Assembly (NCBI RefSeq): GCF_003590095.1
Contig: NC_039481.1
Location: forward strand, 4,588,001-4,652,000
Direction: 5' to 3'
From: Trichoplusia ni
Taxonomy: Eukaryota; Arthropoda; Insecta; Lepidoptera; Noctuidae
DNA: 64,000 bases
Shown here: piece by piece, positions 48,901 to 62,258 of the stretch
Numbering within the stretch: position 1 is the stretch's first letter
Layout: each line of letters opens with the position of its first letter
Notes under the pieces: model-generated
Seen by the model: only the letters and a program-made list of their open reading frames with translations
Databases searched by the model: none
Told to the model about the DNA's origin: nothing
Made by a program: the position numbers and the translations under genes

Positions 48901-50472
48901 TGAACACTCTCGCTCTTACTACATTACCGAAGATTTATAATCTTTCGAACATACTTCATTAAATACCTCTAAAGATCACTACACTAAACCGTACTGGCAG
49001 TACAAAAGGCCTAATCGTGTATCCACTCATTGAATACGTACAGAATGACAGCAAAATTGAGGAAACTGCAAAATTTTAACATGATTTTGAGAATAATAGG
49101 CGAGTAAAGAGTAATATTAAAGCACGAAGTGTATCGAATAGCATTATCTCGACTGAAAGGAGACCATACAACGGCAATGTATTACTTAATAGGCAATAAT
49201 CATAAACAACAAAGTTAGTTAAATAAAAGTGAAATCTTTAGACTACATTACGCATGGATATGATTGCTGATAAGTTTCGTATAGAGAAAGCTGCTATGCA
49301 ATAAATCGCAATAGTATTGTTCAAGCAAAAACCTGTCAAGGGGCTTGAGAACCATAAGAAACATAAGTTGAACAGTTAGTAGGTGTCGTGAACAAAAGCA
49401 GAAAGTAACAATGTCGCATGCACGGAAGGAGACAAAGTAACGGTTTCCAAGAACAGTCTCTACGTTAAAGCCTCATTTTATGTGGGCCGTTTGTTAGATA
49501 AGCACTCTAAATTTTACTTTTACGATTACAGGTTAAACTTTTAACATGGCTTCCTCATCAGGCTTGTAAGGCAGATTACTATTCTTTGCGAATAAATGTA
49601 AAACCATACCATGATTAACCAAAAGCCATAAAACGAAGTCTAACATTTCAGTAAAACAAGGTGTTACAAGAACGATCCACATGTCCAACATCTATGCATT
49701 CGAAATGGAACAAAACGAAATTAGGTCAGGCTGGAATTAGCCATTAGCGAATCCTAAATAACATTCAAAACTCCTGTTGCCACGAGACATTAGCAAGAAT
49801 GTGTGCTAGTTATTTATAAACACGCAACTCTATTGTCTGTGACCCACAAAGATCAGTAGGGGCAACTCGCACGCACGCCATTGAATCTACAAGTTATCTC
49901 TATTCGTACACTGACGCACGTCATCGACAAAATGGCAAATTGACATCATAATTTCCAATGAAGCTTGAAACTGACAAAAAAGGCTGTGATCGCTTGATGT
50001 TATATCATATTTGTTATGTGTATCGTGTTATTAGTGTGTTTTGCATAATGTCCATTTACAAGAGTATTAAAGACATTTTATGTTTTTAGAGCATTTGGAA
50101 GTCTTCCTCCTTTCCATTTTCAAGCGTCGTTATTGGTAGTTAGAGCAAATTGAGATAAAAAGTTCCGCCCCAGGACTGCAAATTTTAGGTGCTTTATTTT
50201 TTTATTGCTTTGTTATTTAGACTGGATTTCTAGTACTAATTATTTACAACTTAATGTATATTTCTTTTCAAAAATACAAAACTTTTGTCGATTTTTTCAT
50301 CATTTTTCATATTATGTTATGACAGAACATTACCTCCAAATGGACCTAAACAATAACTAATCATAAAAACCTAACAGTACTCGAGTAAATATTGACAAAT
50401 TGTCGGATTAACGACGTCGGTAAGCGCAGCACATTAGGGTAAAGAATGCCTTTGACTTCCGAGAACTAAGGA

Positions 50473-50593
50473 CTTACCACCACCTTTTAAAGTAATGTTA
50501 TTGCAGTTGTGGAAGGGAGCCGCCGCTCTACACTGTAATGCGCTGTCACGCTTCCACACCTGCAAGAGGCGTGCTTTGCTACGTGGCGGTAAG
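50473..50593. mobile_element. Best-preserved copy of the fold-back (MITE-like) repeat
   Basis: 121 bp bounded by CTTACCACCAC and GTGGCGGTAAG (10 of 11 complementary). Inside, TTGCAGTTGTGGAAG (50501-50515) and CTTCCACACCTGCAA (50551-50565) are complementary at 14 of 15 positions, so the whole unit can fold on itself. The centre holds CGCTCTACACTGTAATGCGC. There is no coding capacity. Other copies lie at 3479, 19535, 32190, 54659 and 55372. Confidence 0.6.
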
Positions 50594-53500
50594 CCCTGGC
50601 GACGCACAATGAAGCCAGTGGTCAAGTCCCGTGAGAAAATAAAGTCACAGACGTGCCGAATAACTGACGTATTGATGACTTTTTTTTTATAAACATATAA
50701 GGTAACAAGAGGCTGGAACAGGACGGAACAGTTACCATATTCGATGCCTCACTGACCCCATTAAATGATCTTGGAAAAACTTTTCTTCGTTCAATTAGTG
50801 AAGAAATTGTGTTATCTTAAAGAAAGTTTTTAGTACGGAGGAAGTTAAATAAAACAACAATTGTAAAATGTTTAAGCACAAGCGTTATGGATATTAAACC
50901 AAATAACCTTAATAAACAATAGCGCGACTAAATAAGCCGTGATTTTACGATGCATTTGAATGAAACCTCAACATGGATATCTAAATAGGCCACAAGAATA
51001 AACCCAACGACTTCTACTGTATTGATAAGCCTTAATACAGTTTACAACACCTTACTTTTATCAAACACCACCTTATTCCAAGGCACGAAAGTTGGTTTTC
51101 GAAATTTGACATGAAATAAATTATGTATTGTCGTACGGAACCTCGGCAATTTGTAGACACTCGAAGGATTATTTGCTCAGTGCCCGTAAAAGAAAAGATT
51201 TCAATTAAAATGGTGTGACAAAACCCACTGTACCAATACCGAGGTGTAATGACGTTAACCAAGATTCTTTGAGCAATACCGCTGACTGTAGAGAAAGCGT
51301 TTTTCGTAGAAACGATGTAATACGCAGCACTTTAAAACTGAGGAGCGGTGTTAAATTCTTCCCAGGGAAAGCCAATGGAGCATGGAACTGTAAAATTATT
51401 TTTTTGAACGATTTCGGTATGTTTGTTTTTCCGTTGTTTATGACAACTTGTGTAGAACTAGGCACTACTTTGGGTCCGCTTATAAACCAATAAAGATTTG
51501 AATAGACATGTTTTCGATGATCATTGTTCTTTCGCTTAATTACCGAATGAATTTTGGTAGTATTTTGGCAATTGACAAAATTTGAACCGCTTATTGAGCA
51601 GAAAATTGTTTTAAGTTATAATTTTTTTTTTTGGTGTATAATTTTGAGATGAAAAAATGTAGCACGTACAATGTCATCGTTCGAAAATTCTATTCCTAAT
51701 TTCTGATACGTTACTCGTAGCTTACGATACTAAGAAATGGACATAGTACTTTTATTAAAAAGCAAATAATATTAAGTTATAGATAATTTGATAATACGCA
51801 GTAAGCGGGTTCGGAAAAAAGGCATGACTCACATCTCTAATGTAATATAATATTATCTTCTATCTGAGCAAATAAATTTATATGCAAATTATTCGATTTT
51901 ATAAACGTTATTACCGATATAGCTTTGGCTTAAAACAAATGTGAGGTCAGGAATGGGTCATATAAAATGTTCATTATTTATGTTCTTATGGTATATCGTA
52001 AATACCTACGCATCAACAAAGATTATCAGACCAAAAATATAAGCATTTTCTTCTTTTTCACCTGTAAGTACCAAAAAGTTTCAACTGCAACTATTTGGGT
52101 AAGTATTGCCCAAATCTTTGACAAATTATTTTAAACGTTGCAATGCCATGGGTACCTAAGTTGAGAATCCATCATTACTGAACTACAAATGTTCGCGGTC
52201 AACGCTTGAGAGAAAAACAATTCATTTCCCATTATTGTCTACTGCTATATTTGATGGGTGTTTTGTAAACCTGGTTACCATGGTAACCATTGTTCCCCAC
52301 AATGGCATGCGACAGGCGATGCTTTTTTATTTAATAGTGACATGCAAAGGGTTTGTTGCAATGCTTTATGCGTTGACATAATGGTTTTGGTGATAGGTAA
52401 AATGGTGTCTGAGTCATTGCGTATTACTACTAACTGTCTAGCAGTTAATAGTTTCTAAGAAACGCATTGAGTCAAGCGCTTTAAAAGCTTTTAAGCGCAT
52501 CACCTTAAGTAACACCAGCAACGGTTTTATGAATGACGCACTATTCGTTATCAAGAACTGTAAGAAAACTATTTAAAATTGATATCGTAATTAAAACCAT
52601 CAGGATAGTGAAGGAAATGACATCGCAAGCGAGAATCCCGATCATACGGTCTGAAACAAGTATACTAGCGAGTTTTTTTTAATTGGACATTGACTATGAG
52701 TCACCAGTGGATCTCCGGGTAATTTCGAATGCAGCCGTTGGACATGTTTCTCTTGCACATAGTAAGTGAAGGGATACGCCCGGGAATGACCTCAGGGCTG
52801 GTGACGACACCGCATTTAAAATTCCACGCGCGTTCTATATGCAAACAGGACCCGGGAGGCGGGTGTTTACTAGTCCTTAAAGCAAATGAACAGGATTCAT
52901 TGTCTATGCCTGATAAATATTTCATGCATTATACTTTGCAGACCACGAACTATTGATTAAAATCTTTTTACTCATTTTTATTTGTCCAAGCCAAAGCCAA
53001 TGCAATCAAATGTCTGTTCACAGTGCACAAAAAGGTAGTATCTCTTGAACAACCGGAAAACTTGCAGCTAGGTGTGGCAAGCGAACGAGGTGGCTTTCTC
53101 TAGTCAGCTGGTCGCGCCTTGCACGTGCAGCGCGCGGACGTTGACAAGTGTGTGATATGCTCTACATTAGCCCAAACCTTGTCAATACGAAGGCTACCAG
53201 ATGTTGATTGACGACAAGACTAATCGATAGATTAGGTCAGTATGTATAACCGTTTCAACATCATTTAAATCTGATATGGAGGTCGTGTAGTGGCTATATG
53301 CTCAGACTGGAATTCAGCAGTATCCGGTGAGACTGACAGCCGCACGCACGCTCCCAAGATATTAATAATAAACTTATTGAGGAAATTAGAGTTAGTATAA
53401 ACAAATGAAATACAATCTAACTACTATATTCTTAAAAAAATAACAATACTTTGAAAAAGAAAAGAATTTAGTACTAGCTAATCGTAATTATTTAATTTTG

Positions 53501-54658
53501 AGAAGAGTTTACCAAAAAGATCTTTCTCCAAAAATTCGAACATAACCATGAAAGAGTTAAATTTGATTAATTGACAATATTAATTAGAATAATACTATGT
53601 AGATTAATGTTTTGTGAAATCTCTAGTAATTTAGACTTCATATTGTACAGCTTCTCACAGTGTAATTTAACATCAACCTGTAATAAAGACATTAAAACGA
53701 GCTCATTCAAAATGTAGAGCACGTTAATGTTTTCCTACATTATTAGAAATTGAAGTCATTATAGTACCTTATTATTTCCTCTTCAATCGATGAGGAAAAT
53801 TAAATTTAGGCTCATGACAGGGGAAGCCACCTGTAGTACGGAGAATTCCATAGTTGGACAATTTTTCAGGGTACTTTTGATTTTTCTAAAGACATCTTTA
53901 TATTTAGTTTAGGCGCAATTTTTTTCTGTTTTACTATGGTACTTCAAAGCTGTGATTTCCTCATTTCCAAAAAAACCGTCCAGTTTGTGTATTTAGAATT
54001 TTGTGCTTTCATCCTGAAAAGTTTGCTTTATAAAACAGCAAAACATTTCATTTTCTAGACTGTTCGTGGTTCGCATAATGTGTAGCAGCTACTGAAGTCA
54101 TTTTGTACATAGTTATTAATAGCATTATCAGTGAACGTATGTAGAGCGGTAGGTAATTATCATTGTCCCGATAAGGGTATCTGACGACGATGTAAATAGA
54201 TATGAATAATCTTGTCATCACTGAATGATCTTCAATATCAAGAGTGTGATGAAATAGGAAAAACAACGATTTGGAACCTCTTTCCTCTAAATATTTAAGG
54301 CGTTTTAGAGTACTTACTAAAGTTAAACTTTGATTTTCTGGAAAAGATACCGGTTAAAAAGTCTGGTCTTTACTTTAAGATTAATTTGGGATAATAAAGG
54401 TATTGGACATACGTTCCTTTTCTATATTATCAGAAAAATTACAAAACGAGTCGCAGCATCAGTGAGTTAACTGTAAAAAATCGTCAATGATTCACAACTG
54501 CACGCACAGAGACCAAATGAATGAAGAAAATTACAGAATTATTTCTTAATGAATGCAGAGTTTATAAACCAATAATCAAGTTTTGCGTGGCAACAATATT
54601 GGTATTTCCTCCAGAATCCCTACCTTTTCTTAAATAAAGACAAAAAATATTTGAGTAA

Positions 54659-54720
54659 GTAAGACGGTGCACCTTCCAACGTAGAGCGTTGTCTCTTTCC
54701 CACATCTGCAACCATCTTAC
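54659..54720. repeat. Short fold-back repeat copy
   Basis: 62 bp bounded by GTAAG (54659-54663) and CTTAC (54716-54720). It contains CACCTTCCAACGTAGAGCG and TCCCACATCTGCAA, matching the inner arms of the 50473-50593 copy in shortened form. Confidence 0.45.
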
Positions 54721-55310
54721 TCTTCAGTGGTGCTGGTTGCCTGGTTGCCGGAGGCCTGTTCCCACGAGTCTCCTCACTCTTCGCGCCAATTAGATACAGG
54801 CCTACTCTAAGCTATACTTAGTTGCCAATTTATTGCAAAAAAGATGTTTCGGATAATTGTTTACGAGGAACATTTAGATTTATATTAGGCAAATAAGTAT
54901 GCGATGTTTTGCGAGAAGTGTTTGCAACAAGGATCTTAATAATTATACCTCTTTAAACTAACACTCTTACAATTAGATACAATATTAAAAAATGTTATCC
55001 ACATTATTCTTTCCGCATGCAATCTTTTTTAATTTATGCGCATCATCATTTACGTAGGTAGAGCAAATGTAAATCTGTAAAAACTCTGTGTTAGTCAACA
55101 TAATTTAACACCTACAAACAATACCTTGATGATGGGTATTTAAGATATTATTAGAATTAACTGCCCGGATGATCCAGTATACCGTGGGTTCGAAAAAATA
55201 TAGAATTTTTGAATCTCAAATGGTCTTAAGAGGAACTTTTGTTGCATTTTGGAGGCAAAGACAAGGAATCCTCATGGCCACCTACTCCCTCAGGGGACGC
55301 AAATGGTTGG

Positions 55311-55330
55311 TGTCAGACTCTTACTGAATA
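55311..55330. repeat. Second copy of the GTCAGACTCTTACTGA repeat phrase
   Basis: GGTGTCAGACTCTTACTGAA followed by TAAACC matches the phrase at 40331-40350. It directly precedes the fold-back copy at 55372, suggesting nested repeats. Confidence 0.4.
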
Positions 55331-55371
55331 AACCTGAACTGCCGTGAAACGTCATCCGGGTCTTAAGAGGA

Positions 55372-55489
55372 CCTACCACCATCTCGCAATATTATTGCAG
55401 GCATCGAATAGAAACGTCACTCTGCGCCGTGTAATGCGCTGTCAAGTTTCCACAACTGCAATACCATTACTTTAAAACGTTTCAGTAAG
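55372..55489. repeat. Fold-back repeat copy
   Basis: Runs from CCTACCACCAT to TTTCAGTAAG. It has ATATTATTGCAGGCATCG, then CGCCGTGTAATGCGCTGTCA and GTTTCCACAACTGCAA, aligning along the whole length of the 50473-50593 copy. Confidence 0.55.
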
Positions 55490-58400
55490 TTCCCTGTAGT
55501 TCTGACAAAATGGTAGCAACGCGCAAACTTATTCCAATGCAAAAACTACTATGACCATTATGACCAATTGATATATCTAACCTCTTTACACAATGTAATA
55601 AGATTCTGCAGTTCAGTATTTTTACAAGATATTATAAAGTTGAAAAGCGGTTCGTCATTTGCTAAAGGATTTCTAAAACATTTTTCCACAGCTAAACATC
55701 TCACGTTGTTACATGATTTACGTCAACTGTCGCTGTATTTATACACGTATGTTATTATAAACATTACGCAGATAAAGCGTAAATAAAACTATGTCGAACT
55801 CTTATAACTTCGGATAACAAAACAAATTCGTTTGCACATTCAGTCATCTAAAAAAAATATGTTCGGAAACTAAACAATATTGAAGAAAATATAAAAACAA
55901 ATGACTAAACTACTCTGAATGTATAATTGTTTAATCTTATATTGAATTCAAAGAAATCTTGAAAAGCAATGGTAAATATAGCAAGATTTACGATTAAACA
56001 AGGTGAAATGAGTTCACAATACGATCGCGTACCATTTCATAGTTCATAGTAAACAACACTATGAGAATACCTGACTAGAATTCGCGTCTTCCTTTATAGT
56101 AGCGATTTATCTTTGTCATATACGAACTGTAAACAATATAGTGAGGCCGTTGACTGTACACATACGTGCCGACACGTCCCTGATAACTAATACTGCTAAA
56201 CTACCGACGGAACTCTTTGTTTTGACATGGGTGGGCTTCTACGCATTTAGATCTCGTATTACACCCACAAACGATTCTAAAGCATGTTAAACATTAGATC
56301 ATTTAAATAACGACAGCTAAATTAAAAACACATCAGATCACGTCTGTTTCCTTCACCGCCTATCGCGTTCGACTATAAATATAAACCAATACGACCACAA
56401 AATATTACTTCAAAGAATATATGTAAGCAAACAACATTATCAGAGTTCACATCCGTAGGTGACTTAATAGAAATAACAAAGATAAACATAATTTAGGTAC
56501 AACGGTAAGTAAACGAGAAAGTTCTTGGTACCGCGCGTGTTGCTACCAAACCGACTCTATTTGCACAGCTATACAAACTGCTTGTTGTTATCGGCATCCA
56601 ATGTAAGCTGAACCCTCTCGTCCCTCTTCCGAGAGCAATAATGGGCATATCAAAGGTAATTTCGAATTTTACTAAGGTTCAACGTAATATGGTGGTTATG
56701 TTAAAGTATGATGACGACGTTGCGCCAACTGAACTAGCCAGTCGGCGTCGAAGACGATTTCGTGTCGAACTGGGACTTTATTTGTTGTACTCGTACACTT
56801 GTGACGACGTTACTGCAGCTGTTTATTCGGTCCAAAAACTGAACAATGCCTTTATGAAATAGCTCTATGTATTCTGTTAAATATTCGAAAATAATACTAC
56901 GCTTCTATAGCTAACAAAAGAATTCTCTCTCCTGTCAACGAAATAGTGATTGTTTGCATTACAAATACGATTCATAATTCCATCATAAGATACAAAAATG
57001 CAGGTATTAGTAGATTTAAAATATCTAGGTAGCTGCTGTCGGGTGGAGCGACAACTTTCCACTACTTATACGAAGAGACTTGCAATACATGGCTAATGCC
57101 ACGGCACACCTTAAAAGGGCTCGAGGTGACGGAATTCCTTAAACCATAAGCTATTGCTGGCATTTGCAAACAGTACATTGATGAACATTTAATTACAAAT
57201 TAATTTGCTATTGTGAGAGCGAGTATAACATAACAGGCTTTTGTTTTAAGGCAATAAGAGACTTGGTCATCTTAGGATGATTGTGATTTAAGATGCAGAG
57301 AGCTGAAATTCTTCTGAACACTTCGTATGAAGTCGAAACAGAAAAGGTGCCTATAATTAAAAAAAAAAAAGATCTTATTTTATACTATAAACTGAATATA
57401 CTAGTCTTTTCTTGCCGCATTAAAAGTCCTAAATAATCCAACAGTCGGCAGTTGTTTTTAATATCTGTGTCACATTATACTTTCATTTTAATCTATAGCA
57501 TCAATTAAAAATTTGCGGCCTAAGGCCAGATTAAGTCAAGGAAGTATTACGAAAGGCCCATCTCTACCGGAAACTGGTCAACTAGTTGGTTACTTAATCA
57601 TAACACCAGGACAACTAGTGTTAACATCATGTAATCACCCAACTTCACCCAAGTGTGTCGTTATCTGCACATTGAATTCAAATGGGGCATTTTATTGCCT
57701 TGGGAATTACCGTAACAAATGCCTCTAGTAAGTACATAAAGAGACAGTCTTTTGTTTTACTTATTCATTCCATTTTTGACTAGTTGTTGTTACCTTTTGT
57801 TATTGATCAATTTGATAAGACTTCTTTCGTCAGTTCGGACAAGATTTATTTATATTCTGTATTTGATTTAAGATTTTATAAAATAACCAGAGGTGCTTGC
57901 CCAATGGATGTAAATGATTAAATGCAAAAGGTATTGTCACAACAGTTTTGCGCTGACTTTTCCTTAACGAAATTCAAATCTGCAAATTGCATTCACGCAT
58001 CATTACACTCCTTATTCAAGTCTTTATTGGGCAAGACAATTGTATTAAATGGATCTATTTTAGATTCTTTTCGCCTACGAATATGGTGTAATTATATTTT
58101 AAATTCAGTTCACACCTTGTAACGTTCTCATATGTAATTCACATAACATATTATTACGCAAATTAAACTTCTCAAATACAACATAGAAGGCACTTTTACT
58201 TTTAATCGATCAGTATTCAGAAAGTTTAACTTTCCCTCGCTCGTGCTGCCGATGTAGGAGTCAACACGGAAATCTATGTTTATTAAACAAGCTTTCGTTT
58301 AGATTTATACAATCATTGATAATGAAGTAATAAACCTAGCGTGATTGATAGCAGAAACAAAACTAGCAAACTGTACTGTAGACGTATACAAACTACAAAT

Positions 58401-58570
58401 GTATAGAGCGGGTTTAAACGTGAACCTTAAATGTTTATAAGACATTAATAAAGATCGTTCAATAATTCTCGAAGAAACGAATGACAACAATAAATATACA
58501 ATAACAACTGTTAAAGTTAACGAAACACGTTGGAGAGCGGCGCGGGCGCCGGGCGAGCTTCTAAACTTAC

Positions 58571-58680
58571 GAGTGCTCACAACAAATAAGTGGCGACACA
58601 GACGCACACACGGACAGCTCGTGCGCCCGCCGAGCCCCGGACACAGGTTTACTCAATGAACTGTACGCCTCAGGGATGGC
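58571..58680 (-). promoter_or_regulatory. CpG-rich patch with a consensus splice donor (possible non-coding first exon)
   Basis: On the - strand a GC-rich stretch ends GAGCACTC|GTAAGTTT, with the donor GT at 58570-58569. The sequence just downstream remains CpG-rich (GGCGCCCGCGCCGC). This is what a 5' UTR exon of a leftward gene would look like, and FER is the only candidate in the window. No ATG-led coding sequence is supported. Confidence 0.25.
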
Positions 58681-59509
58681 GGAACACGAACTACATTTAT
58701 CGATTACAGTATTATTTAAAAAGTTTTACACCGCATTACATTACCCTTACATGTTATAAAATGACAACTTGTCTTAATTCAAAGATCCATTTTCAATAGT
58801 CTGCGATGTCGACAAATCTTCGAACAACTGATTTTATATTTATTTATTGTAACGTTCTCTGCCAATACGGAGTATTTCGGTAGATGCGTCATCTATTTAT
58901 AATGTGGCCACGACAAGGCAACAGACAAGTTCGTTTACGATCACTCTAATGTCACTCACTCTTTTTAATTTACTGGTTCAATGCGTCACCGACAGCAAAT
59001 TGTCGGAAGAATAATTGGTAAGTTCCTCAGAAATATTATTTATGCAAACGAAATGCTCTATTGGAAAGAAAACTTCAAGGACTTAGCTAATCGTAACGTT
59101 TCCTACTGCCTACGAAATTAGAATTACTCGTTCTGTTTTTACTTAAGTTAAAACAAGAGTTCAAGGTTTCAAGGTGAACATCATAAAGTTTTTATGACGA
59201 TATGTTTAAATACTGTTCGATACTATAGAGCATTGATATCTTTCCATCGATGACTAAGATTGACTGTAATGACAACACTATCTCTGAGTAGAGTAGACGT
59301 TAAGTAGGCGAGATCGTTGCACCGACTAGCGGTGCAGCCTTGTGTCTCACTCGCACACGCCAACTAAACCTAGCGGTGCAGTTTTCCTTCCCTTTCACAC
59401 TCTAAAGCAAGGCTCCAGGGTTGCCTATTGAAAGTGATTGAAAAAATTTGTAAATCGAAGTGTTAACAGGCTGCTCAAGAATGAGACGGGTGTCCTTCAA
59501 TCAGAAAAT

Positions 59510-59900
59510 TTATGAGTACAAGGCGGGTGTTAGCAAGCATAAGTCAAATGGTAAGCGCGGGCAGTAACCGCGAGGCGATTTATTTACTGCATCACAAACT
59601 ACAACGGGTGGTCTCGAGTTGCGATTTCTTCGCCTGGGGACTGTATCTGTAATGGTGTTTCTAGTCATAAATACAGGCGCGATAAGTATCGCCCAGGATG
59701 GAGCGGGGCGATGGGTGGTCGACGCGAAATTCGGCAGAGCGCTGCCCTCGAGACCGGTTCTGAGAAGGCTCGGCGCGTCGGCGGCGGCGGCGGCTATTGT
59801 GTCTGCCCTCTGCCACACGCGCCGCTTCATTACCGGCCCTCCAGACTCCCCTCCCGCCCTCCGCCCGTCTTACTGGTCAACTAACCCAGGCGCCAACGCC
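59510..59900. promoter_or_regulatory. GC- and CpG-rich patch with a (GGC)n run
   Basis: About 400 bases of GC-rich DNA in an AT-rich region, with a CGGCGGCGGCGG run near 59780. Frames of over 100 codons are open on both strands (59510-59830, - ; 59619-59948, +), which is expected from composition. Neither product shows a known motif. Most likely a promoter or first-exon region of a gene outside the window; a coding exon cannot be excluded. Confidence 0.3.
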
Positions 59901-61936
59901 TCACGATATTTATGTGCTGATCTGGATCACACGCACCTATTCTATTAGCAATGCAAGCGCATGTTTTTTAGTCCTTATAACTTACAATTAATAATATGCC
60001 TGGGTTTTAAAATGCTTACGTACAATATTGTAATTGCTATTTTATGTAACAGTGTTTAAAGAAACACTCTACAAATAAAAAACATTTCTTTTTTTCTCTA
60101 TAAATCACAACATATTTGTTATGTTAATAACATAATATGATGGGTACCATGATATCCTAAGAAAACATCTAACCTTCGTCACAGCTTAACAGGTGATTAA
60201 AAAAATAACACGGTAAAATGCATTTGAAACGGCAAACAGTGCCGCGCCTCACCGATACTCTACAATAGACGAGAAATAATATCGTCCACCTAATCTCTTT
60301 TTCGTTAGAGGCGCGCCATATTTCATTCTGGCAGCCATTGTCAATAAGAGCCGAGGTCAGAGGCAAATAGGAGAAAAGAACGTAGCTCTGCACTTTTGTT
60401 TTCTTTTTCGAACACTCAAACAAAATAAACTCTAGCACAGTTGCTTGAACGCGCCGCCTTTTAAAATTCGAATTCTAATATCTTTTTTCTATCCCATCTT
60501 TTCATTAATATATTACGTTGGACGCTGGCTGTCAATTTTGTTTTTTAGTCGCGTTCGAGTTCGGTACCTGAACGGAGTGATGTCTACCATTTTACGGTGG
60601 GAGCTTATTGTGGTGTCGGTGCCGTCGTGTGAAATGCCATAAAATATAAATAAATTGTTAAACGGACAGGACTAATGACTAATTTTATTTAACAACAGAA
60701 ACACGGTTGGTCTTGTCAAACCTTTCACGGTGAAACTATGGTTATTTATATATCAATATGGTTTATTTATCAAACAGAATACAAAAGCGAATCGAATATT
60801 TAATAAACAAAAGAAGATTTGTGCACCTTACTATACTTACCTTTCGATTTTTGAAATATATTGATACAAACAACAAAACCATATATTAAATTATAAGCGC
60901 AGATCGTCAAATGCTAACTAAAATATTGTCTAATGCGCGAATCTAATAACGTAAAAACTTAAAGTAACAAACTTCGCAAGTTGAGAATTAGAACAATACT
61001 TAGAAGTAACTACAAAACATTTTAGCACGTATTTTTTAATAATTTATTCTACTGCAATAACCGTACGTGTAAATGTTCCAGGTCTAGCGTGGAACATAGA
61101 TCTCCTCAATAAGCAATTAGCCACTGACAATCTCAAAGGAAATTGGCAATTGACCTTTTACTTGAACTCTAAATTGATGCCAGACTGGTATTTATTAAAT
61201 GCAGTAATCACTGGTTTATGGCACATTTCCATAGAGGTTATACTAATAAATGTTTATTTGTAATATCAAGAAATTCACAGACCTAAAAAAGAACGAGTGT
61301 TTCCTCTATAATCAAAATGAAGCGCCAATAAAAATTGTATAACTTGTTACTCATGAATATGTTTCCCAAAATACGCATAATAATTGTTGCTTATTCTCAC
61401 GGCACTTTAGCGCAACCCACTTTTGTATTTTTATTATATCACAAATCATAATGAAAGCAAAATTCACAACAACTTTGTTGTGTTACGTCATCCGATACAG
61501 TTGTAACCACTTACCTAATTATGCAGTACGAAACTAGGTAACGTTTTATATTAAGTTCGTGTAACTTTTAAGTCATACGAGGAAATGTGTTAGAATAAAA
61601 CAAAAGCGTTTGAACAACAGCTAAATTAATTCAGTGCAGGCAACAATTATCAGTATAGATTATTTAGCAAGGCAGTGATGTAATCCGAGAATAATATTAG
61701 TAAGTACCGGGCCGTAACATTCCCGCTACAGGCCAAAAGGTTGATGATCGATGAGCCTTGAATGAGCTCAGACTAGGATATTATGGTACAATCCTAAACT
61801 AAAGTGAATTGTGTAATGGAAGGGATCGATAGAATGCAAAGACTCTACAAAAACTATGAGTACTTCCTGCTTATGTAGTAGCCTTAAATTACAGTTACAC
61901 TTTGACATTGACAGCGCTTCATTTTAGTTTAAAACT

Positions 61937-62258
61937 AGCTGTTGCCCGCGACTTCGTCCGCGTGGTTAGAAGATATAATTTATAATTTATACCTGCCTTC
62001 TATCTATCTATCTGCCTTCTATCTATCTTGTAGGATTCAGTCAGCGTTTGCAATGTAAGCGCAAAAAATGTGTTTTTTACGACCTCACATTAGAAACCTC
62101 AAAAATTGTAGCCTGTGTGTTATTCTGATATATAAGCTATATTGTAGTAAAGTTTCATTCAAATCCATTCAGTAGTTTTTACGTGAAAGAGTAACAAACA
62201 TCCATACATCCATACATCCATACTTACAAACTTTCGCCTTTATAATAGTAGTAGGATA
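61937..62258 (+). mobile_element. Lepidopteran RTE/SINE-type retroelement 3' end
   Basis: Starts CTAGCTGTTGCCCGCGACTT then CGTCCGCGTGG. It passes through TTCAAATCCATTCAGTAGTT and GTGAAAGAGTAACAAACATC, then a CATACATC tandem, and ends AACTTTCGCCTTTATAATAG then TAGTAGGAT. I recognise this order as one of the commonest non-LTR-type repeats of moths and butterflies, and it is the main clue to the organism. A TATC tandem (about 62001-62029) lies inside. About 320 bases; no coding capacity. Confidence 0.75.

Larger units (their letters stand above)
43731..58570. other. Repeat-bearing DNA upstream of the last recognised FER exon
   Basis: Expected to be FER 5' intron, but the missing FCH exons were not recognised. 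It contains decayed repeats (listed) and open frames of up to 130 codons with no similarity I know (46190-46582, + ; 43827-44177, +). GC-richer patches at 52740-52870 and 53040-53160 are open on both strands and are not assignable. Confidence 0.4.

Noticed and set aside
51205..51493. Overlapping 86- and 92-codon frames on opposite strands
   Set aside because: Mirror-image open frames without motifs; could be a relic repeat but not a gene.
52701..52956. 75- and 74-codon frames on both strands around a GC-richer patch
   Set aside because: No known protein similarity; both strands open; most likely an eroded repeat.
59619..59948. 109-codon + strand frame in the GC-rich island
   Set aside because: Frames are open on both strands because of base composition; the product shows no domain.
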